In this document: in pieces, positions 59,396-64,000 of the stretch
Numbering within the stretch: the first letter of the stretch is position 1
Layout of the letters: each line of letters starts with the position of its first letter
Source: Anatilimnocola aggregata
GTDB taxonomy: Bacteria > Planctomycetota > Planctomycetia > Pirellulales > Pirellulaceae
Assembly: GCF_007747655.1 (NCBI RefSeq)
Contig: NZ_CP036274.1
Location: 1,178,001 to 1,242,000 of the forward strand
Length of the DNA stretch: 64,000 nucleotides
Direction of reading: 5' to 3'
Notes under the pieces: model-generated
What the model saw: only the letters and a program-made list of their open reading frames with translations
Told to the model about the DNA's origin: nothing
Database searches by the model: none
Made by a program: the position numbers and the translations under genes

Positions 59396-59926
59396 GACTC
59401 AGTGCTCGAACGGCAATTTCCAGTTGCCAGAGTGTCTTGCTCGCGGGGAGCATCGAAAAGTGAAAGTAGGGAAGCTCGGAGGGGCTGGCAGCTGGCACTA
59501 ACTTGCCAGCAAAGATTTGGCGAAGAGAATTTGAAAAATTAGCGCCTCAAAAACGCGCCCAGCTCAAATCCACGAGGTAATCCCGAACCTCATTGCTGAG
59601 AATGACTTGCGTCACACTTGTTGAAACGGGAGTCTTTTCGTTCAACCCGTTCATCCAACCCCAAGTCTTGTGCTGGCAATGACCTGCGAGCACAAGACTA
59701 TCATCGATTGACGCTTCGCGCAAGATTCGTAAACTGCCTTTCAGCCACTAATAGTTGTGGCTGCACACGTAACACCTACAATGGATGGTATGGGGCTCGG
59801 TTTCATACCCGCGCCAGGTCACTTTTCTTTTGACCCAGCTTTGGAAGGCAATTCTTGGCAAGTTACGCGTGTCTGGCGGACGATCAGTAACAATGGCTAC
59901 CATACTGTACACCTGTTTAGTAGCAT
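59396..59926. other. Leader and intergenic region upstream of nrdJ
   Basis: About 530 bases without a gene. No cobalamin riboswitch-like box and no NrdR box was recognised by eye. The nrdJ promoter is somewhere here. Confidence 0.35.
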
Positions 59927-59961
59927 GAGGCTGGCGTCCCTATTCCGGGATGCCTCTTTTT
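59927..59961 (+). terminator. Terminator-like hairpin in the nrdJ leader
   Basis: GAGGC (59927-59931) and GCCTC (59952-59956) close a hairpin with an inner GTCCC/GGGAT part, followed by TTTTT (59957-59961). It sits 10 bases before the nrdJ ribosome binding site (CAAGGAGC), so if transcribed it could attenuate expression. An end for a small upstream transcript is the other possibility. Confidence 0.5.
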
Positions 59962-59985
59962 CGTTTTCAGCAAGGAGCTGATTGA

Positions 59986-62900
59986 ATGGCGACCGTGTCT
60001 TCCCCCCGTTCCCGTGCGCAGTCCAAAGTTTCAAATCGTGCGAGCAATGCGCGCGACCTGTCGCAAGGCCTGCAGGTGCAGCCCTTATTCTGCCCCACCA
60101 GTGCCGTCGATCCGTTCGATACGGTGAAGTGGACGCACCGGAGTGCGCAGATCAAGGACGAGAGCGGCAAGCTGATGTTCGAGCAGAAGGACGTCGAGAT
60201 TCCAGAGAACTGGACTCAGCTCGCGACCAACGTCATCGTCAGCAAGTACTTCTACGGCGAGAACGGCACTGCGGAACGGGAAAACAGCGTTCGCCAACTG
60301 ATCAATCGCGTTACGCGCACAATCGCCGACTGGGGCATCGCCGACGGCTACTTCGCCTCGCCCGAAGATGGCGAGAACTTCTATCGCGAATTGACCTGGC
60401 TCTGCTTGCACCAGCACGGGGCCTTCAACTCGCCCGTGTGGTTCAACGTCGGTTTACACCACATGTACGGTGTGACCGGTTCCAAGTGCAATTGGCGCTG
60501 GAACACCGAGACGATGGATGTCGAACAGCCTGAAAATCCCTACGAATATCCACAGGGCTCGGCGTGCTTCATTCAAAGCGTCGACGACAATATGGAAGCG
60601 ATCATGCGTCTCGCCACCAGCGAGGCCATGCTCTTCAAGTTCGGCAGCGGGACCGGCACCGATCTTTCGACCCTCCGCTCACATCGCGAAAAGCTCTCGG
60701 GAGGCGGCAAGCCCTCCGGTCCTTTGTCGTTCATGCGAGTCTATGACCAAATCGCAGCGGTCGTGAAGAGCGGCGGCAAGACTCGCCGCGCGGCGAAGAT
60801 GCAATCGCTGAAGGTCTGGCATCCAGACATTCTCGAATTCATCGAGTGCAAGTGGAAGGAAGAGCAAAAGGCTCACTGCCTCATCGAGAAGGGCGGCTAT
60901 GAATCGAACTTCAATGGCGAAGCATACAGCAGCATTCTGTTTCAGAACGCCAACCTCTCGGTCCGCTTGACCGACGAGTTCATGCACGCCATCGAGCAGG
61001 ATCAAGTCTGGCAGACCCACTGGGTCACCGACCAGAAGACGGAAGGGCCTTCGTGGCCAGCCAAACAACTCCTCACGCGGATGGCCGAATGCGCCTGGCA
61101 GTGCGGCGATCCTGGTGTGCAGTACGACACCACGATCAACCGTTGGCACACCTGCCCGAATAGCGGCCGAATCAACGCGAGCAATCCTTGCTCGGAATAC
61201 ATGTTCCTCGATGACACGGCCTGCAACCTGGCCAGCATCAACCTGATGAAGTTCCGCCATCCCGATGGTTCGTTCGACGTCGAGCGTTTCCAGACTGCTT
61301 GCCGGATCTACTTCATCGCTCAGGAAATCCTCGTCGATCACGCCAGCTATCCGACTGCGGACATCGCACGCAACAGCCATGCGTTCCGCCCGCTGGGCCT
61401 GGGTTACTCCAATCTTGGCAGCCTGATCATGAGCGAAGGGCATGCTTACGATTCCGAAGCAGGTTATGGCCTGTGCGGCGCGATCACCGCGTTGTTGCAC
61501 GGATCTGCTAACCTGGCCAGCGCCGAAATGGCGGCTGTGATGGGCCCGTTCGATGGCTACGCAATCAATCGAGAACCGATGTTGCGGGTCATGCAAATGC
61601 ACCGCGACGCCGTCGAGAACATCAACGATGCCGGCCCGCAGAACCTGAAAGAAGCGGCCCGTCAGACTTGGGACGACGTCCTCGCCCTCGGTCGCAAGGT
61701 TGGCTTCCGCAATGCTCAGGCCACGGTTCTCGCGCCGACTGGCACTATCAGCTTCATGATGGACTGCGATACTACCGGCATCGAGCCGGACATCGCGCTA
61801 GTGAAGTACAAGCAACTCGCTGGTGGCGGCATGCTGAAGATTCTCAATAACACCGTGCCCCTCGCCTTGAACAAGCTGGGCTATGACGATACCCAGATCA
61901 AGGCGATCTGCGAGTACATCGACAAGCAAGACACCATCGAAGGGGCCCCGCAACTGCAAGACGATCACCTCTCGGTGTTCGACTGTGCCTTCAAGCCCGC
62001 CAGTGGCGTGCGCAGCATCAATTGGAAGGCCCACGTCCGCATGATGGCCGCCGCTCAGCCCTTCCTGAGTGGTGCGATCAGCAAGACGGTGAACATGCCA
62101 ACCGATGTCACGCCGCAAGACATTGCCGATGCGTACTTCTGGGGTTGGCAGCTCGACCTGAAGGCCCTCGCGATCTATCGTGATGGTTCGAAGCAGAGCC
62201 AACCACTCAACACCTCAAGCAGCGAAAAGAAGGAAGCGATCGTCGAGAAGATCGTCTATCAGCCTCGTCGCGAACGATTGCCCGACACCCGTGCTTCGAT
62301 CACGCACAAGTTCAACGTCGGCGGTCACGAAGGCTACATCAACGTCGGCCAGTTCCCCGATGGCCGCCCTGGTGAGCTGTTCATCACGATGGCGAAAGAG
62401 GGGAGCACCGTTGGCGGCATGATGGACGCCTTCGGCACTTCGATTTCGATCGCACTCCAGTACGGCGTGCCGCTCGAAGCACTGGTCAACAAGTTCTCGC
62501 ACATGCGGTTCGAACCGATGGGTCACACGACCAATCCGGACATTCGCATTGCCAAGAGCGTGGTCGACTACATCTTCCGCTGGATGGGAATGCAGTTCCT
62601 GGCCGGCTTCCGTGAGGCGAGCCGCGGTGATTACTCCGGCAAGAGCGAGGGTGACGAGACCAAGGCCATTGCTCCTGCTGCACCGGCCGCTGTTGTCACT
62701 GCCACCGCCACACCGGCCGTGAAGTCGGTTGCACCTCCTGCTCCGTCGGCCAAAGTGGCCGAAAAGAACGGCGCTAACGGCAATCATCCCCCTGCAGCCA
62801 GGCCGAAGATCGATATCGAGATGCTGGAGCGGGCTGGGTTGTCGATGAAGGTCGATGGCAATGGCCCGGCGACGCGCAACGAACAGTTCGCCCGCTTCCA

Positions 62901-63000
62901 ACTCGATGCACCCAGCTGCGACAACTGCGGCTCGATCACGGTGCGTAATGGCAACTGCTACCTGTGCCACAACTGCGGCAACAGCATGGGCTGTTCGTAA
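59986..63000 (+). CDS. nrdJ: Class II (vitamin B12-dependent) ribonucleotide reductase
   Basis: A 1004-residue enzyme that reduces ribonucleotides to deoxyribonucleotides using adenosylcobalamin. The AAGGAGC ribosome binding site sits 8 bases before the ATG. The catalytic part carries AFNSPVWFNVG and NPCSEYMFLDDTACNLASIN (active-site Cys), and ILAPTGTISFMMDCDTTGIEPD-like sequence in the barrel. The C-terminal tail after a Pro/Ala linker has CDNCGSITVRNGNCYLCHNC, a zinc/redox Cys cluster. The length is normal and all parts appear intact. It is a single gene; a hairpin terminator follows. Confidence 0.93.
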   Translation: MATVSSPRSRAQSKVSNRASNARDLSQGLQVQPLFCPTSAVDPFDTVKWTHRSAQIKDESGKLMFEQKDVEIPENWTQLATNVIVSKYFYGENGTAERENSVRQLINRVTRTIADWGIADGYFASPEDGENFYRELTWLCLHQHGAFNSPVWFNVGLHHMYGVTGSKCNWRWNTETMDVEQPENPYEYPQGSACFIQSVDDNMEAIMRLATSEAMLFKFGSGTGTDLSTLRSHREKLSGGGKPSGPLSFMRVYDQIAAVVKSGGKTRRAAKMQSLKVWHPDILEFIECKWKEEQKAHCLIEKGGYESNFNGEAYSSILFQNANLSVRLTDEFMHAIEQDQVWQTHWVTDQKTEGPSWPAKQLLTRMAECAWQCGDPGVQYDTTINRWHTCPNSGRINASNPCSEYMFLDDTACNLASINLMKFRHPDGSFDVERFQTACRIYFIAQEILVDHASYPTADIARNSHAFRPLGLGYSNLGSLIMSEGHAYDSEAGYGLCGAITALLHGSANLASAEMAAVMGPFDGYAINREPMLRVMQMHRDAVENINDAGPQNLKEAARQTWDDVLALGRKVGFRNAQATVLAPTGTISFMMDCDTTGIEPDIALVKYKQLAGGGMLKILNNTVPLALNKLGYDDTQIKAICEYIDKQDTIEGAPQLQDDHLSVFDCAFKPASGVRSINWKAHVRMMAAAQPFLSGAISKTVNMPTDVTPQDIADAYFWGWQLDLKALAIYRDGSKQSQPLNTSSSEKKEAIVEKIVYQPRRERLPDTRASITHKFNVGGHEGYINVGQFPDGRPGELFITMAKEGSTVGGMMDAFGTSISIALQYGVPLEALVNKFSHMRFEPMGHTTNPDIRIAKSVVDYIFRWMGMQFLAGFREASRGDYSGKSEGDETKAIAPAAPAAVVTATATPAVKSVAPPAPSAKVAEKNGANGNHPPAARPKIDIEMLERAGLSMKVDGNGPATRNEQFARFQLDAPSCDNCGSITVRNGNCYLCHNCGNSMGCS

Positions 63001-63032
63001 GCAACTTTGTTCCGGCAGACGACGAAGTGAAA

Positions 63033-63059
63033 ATGCCCGAGACTCAATGTCTCGGGCAT
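63033..63059. terminator. Bidirectional intrinsic terminator after nrdJ
   Basis: ATGCCCGAGAC (63033-63043) pairs with GTCTCGGGCAT (63049-63059), loop TCAAT, followed by CTTTCT. It lies between convergent nrdJ and the TPR membrane protein. Confidence 0.8.
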
Positions 63060-63105
63060 CTTTCTGCGCAGATGAAATCAGGCCGCGGAAGAATTGCTTC
63101 GCCGC

Positions 63106-64000
63106 TTATTTTTTCACTTCCACCGTGGCCAGGTAGTTCGCCAGAAACTGCGAAGCGATGATGCCGAGAGGAAACAACCCTTGAACGCTGGAGACCAGGT
63201 CAGAGAGGGGCTTGTTGTTCAGCCCAACGACAAGACTATCGGGGATCATCATCGCGAGGCCGAGCAGCAAGAGTCCGCCCGTACACGCAAACATTGTGTT
63301 GCGCGGCCAGCCGGCTTCAATCAAATAGATGGCAGAGACCGGCAGTGAAAGCAGGCCAAAGACCAGGGCAGAAAGCAAAGGAACTGGATGCCCCGTGACG
63401 AAGAAGGCGACCAGGCTGACAATCGCAATCAGCAGCGTCGTGCCCAGCAGATTCGCCCCTTTTCGCTGATCAACAGAGAGAGCGTGCCGGCCGAAGCGAT
63501 CGAGCCGCAGCATTAAGTTGAACAGGGGATAGGCCAGCCAAGACATCACAGCAAAACTGATCAGCACAGCCAGGATCGGCCAGACGAATGGAGCGAAGTC
63601 CGGATTGTTTCTGGCGAATTGGCCAAGGAAACGCTGGGCCAGGAAGATGCCAATCACAATTCCCCAGCGCGCTTGCGAGGGCAATCTCGCCATCCAAAGG
63701 AAATATTGCAGCATGCCGCGATAGACAAAGTTGCGTGCCTTGAGGGCTTCGATGATGCCCGCGCGGGCGAGTTCCATATCGGGGTCGAGCCTGAGCGTCT
63801 CACGAAAGTGCTCCGCAGCCTTGAGTGGTTCATTCGCATGCAAGCTGGCCCAACCTTGATTGGCGTGAATCCAGGGATCGTCGGGATTGTGACGCAGCGC
63901 GTCTTGAACGGTTTGCGCAGCGCCCGCTCGATCGCCCAGCATCGTCAGGGCCTGCGCGCGAACATTCAGACAGACGAGATTCTCGGGATCAATTGCCAGA
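63106..64000 (-). CDS. TPR membrane protein (5' end beyond window)
   Basis: The frame is open to the right edge of the window, so the N-terminus is missing (298 codons seen including stop). The visible part begins with TPR repeats (CLNVRAQALTMLGDRAGAAQ, NPDDPWIHANQGWASLHANE and LKAAEHFRETLRLDPDMELA). Five to six membrane helices follow (WGIVIGIFLAQRF, FVWPILAVLISFAVMSWLA, LLGTTLLIAIVSLVAFFVT, LSALVFGLLSLPVSAIYL, GGLLLLGLAMMIPDS). Topology suggests a membrane anchor for the TPR part. Function unknown. Confidence 0.7.
   Translation of the reverse strand, partial: LAIDPENLVCLNVRAQALTMLGDRAGAAQTVQDALRHNPDDPWIHANQGWASLHANEPLKAAEHFRETLRLDPDMELARAGIIEALKARNFVYRGMLQYFLWMARLPSQARWGIVIGIFLAQRFLGQFARNNPDFAPFVWPILAVLISFAVMSWLAYPLFNLMLRLDRFGRHALSVDQRKGANLLGTTLLIAIVSLVAFFVTGHPVPLLSALVFGLLSLPVSAIYLIEAGWPRNTMFACTGGLLLLGLAMMIPDSLVVGLNNKPLSDLVSSVQGLFPLGIIASQFLANYLATVEVKK

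Noticed and set aside
59396-59926. A cobalamin riboswitch or NrdR box upstream of nrdJ
   Set aside because: No matching consensus could be found by eye.
1-64000. CRISPR arrays
   Set aside because: No set of short direct repeats with regular unique spacers was seen; the only regular repeats are iterons, REP units and coding repeats.

Overview
The window looks like a chromosomal segment of a member of the Planctomycetota, most like the Pirellulales. The evidence is a DUF1559 prepilin-like protein, a DUF1501 protein, a cytochrome with a planctomycete-type CxxCH heme domain, a DUF6807/PmoA-type protein, a class II (B12-dependent) ribonucleotide reductase and many proline-rich or TPR proteins. 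No rRNA, no intact tRNA and no CRISPR array was seen. All assignments rest on reading the sequence by eye, without database searches.

Region 1 (1 to about 5767), island A. It holds a truncated DNA methyltransferase, a set of small genes of unknown function, two copies of a structured intergenic repeat of about 180 bp, and a tyrosine recombinase (intA). TTTGGGTAAA-type iterons lie directly upstream of intA, next to the 3' half of a tRNA-Val(UAC) gene.

Region 2 (5768 to 22811), element B, is an integrative element of about 17.0 kb bounded by a 26-bp direct repeat that is the 3' end of a tRNA gene. From left to right it carries a tyrosine recombinase (intB), a primase/helicase with two small HTH genes, a decayed older integrase, three genes of unknown function, a decayed gene cluster, a Type III-like restriction-modification operon (Res, Mod and a third HTH-tailed protein), and a divergent HTH gene. 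The attachment core lies inside the intB reading frame. In the integrated state the last codons and stop of intB come from the tRNA fragment, and its probable native 70-residue tail is stranded 17 kb away beside the other core. Excision would rejoin them in frame.

Region 3 (22812 to 43109) is ordinary chromosome plus a REP/RAYT unit. It holds a tripartite RND efflux operon (TolC-like lipoprotein, RND permease, HlyD-type adaptor), a TonB-dependent siderophore-type receptor, a three-PAS histidine kinase, a DUF1559 protein with a small lipoprotein, a sugar isomerase-like TIM barrel, a TPR protein, a SIS-domain isomerase, a REP-associated tyrosine transposase framed by 72-nt palindromic repeats, a WYL regulator and a large second TolC-like lipoprotein.

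Region 4 (43110 to 64000) has a DUF1501 protein, a membrane cytochrome, a diguanylate cyclase with tandem GGDEF domains, a DusB-like tRNA dihydrouridine synthase, a proline-rich J-like membrane protein, a GNAT acetyltransferase, a DUF6807 protein, a YhaM-like exoribonuclease, a papain/transglutaminase-like putative cysteine protease, a MoxR/chelatase-type AAA ATPase, an unknown protein, the B12-dependent ribonucleotide reductase NrdJ with a terminator-like leader hairpin, and a TPR membrane protein cut by the window end. Two notable non-coding structures lie here: an interleaved set of inverted repeats (pseudoknot topology) at 52426-52598 and two consecutive palindromes at 53156-53249.
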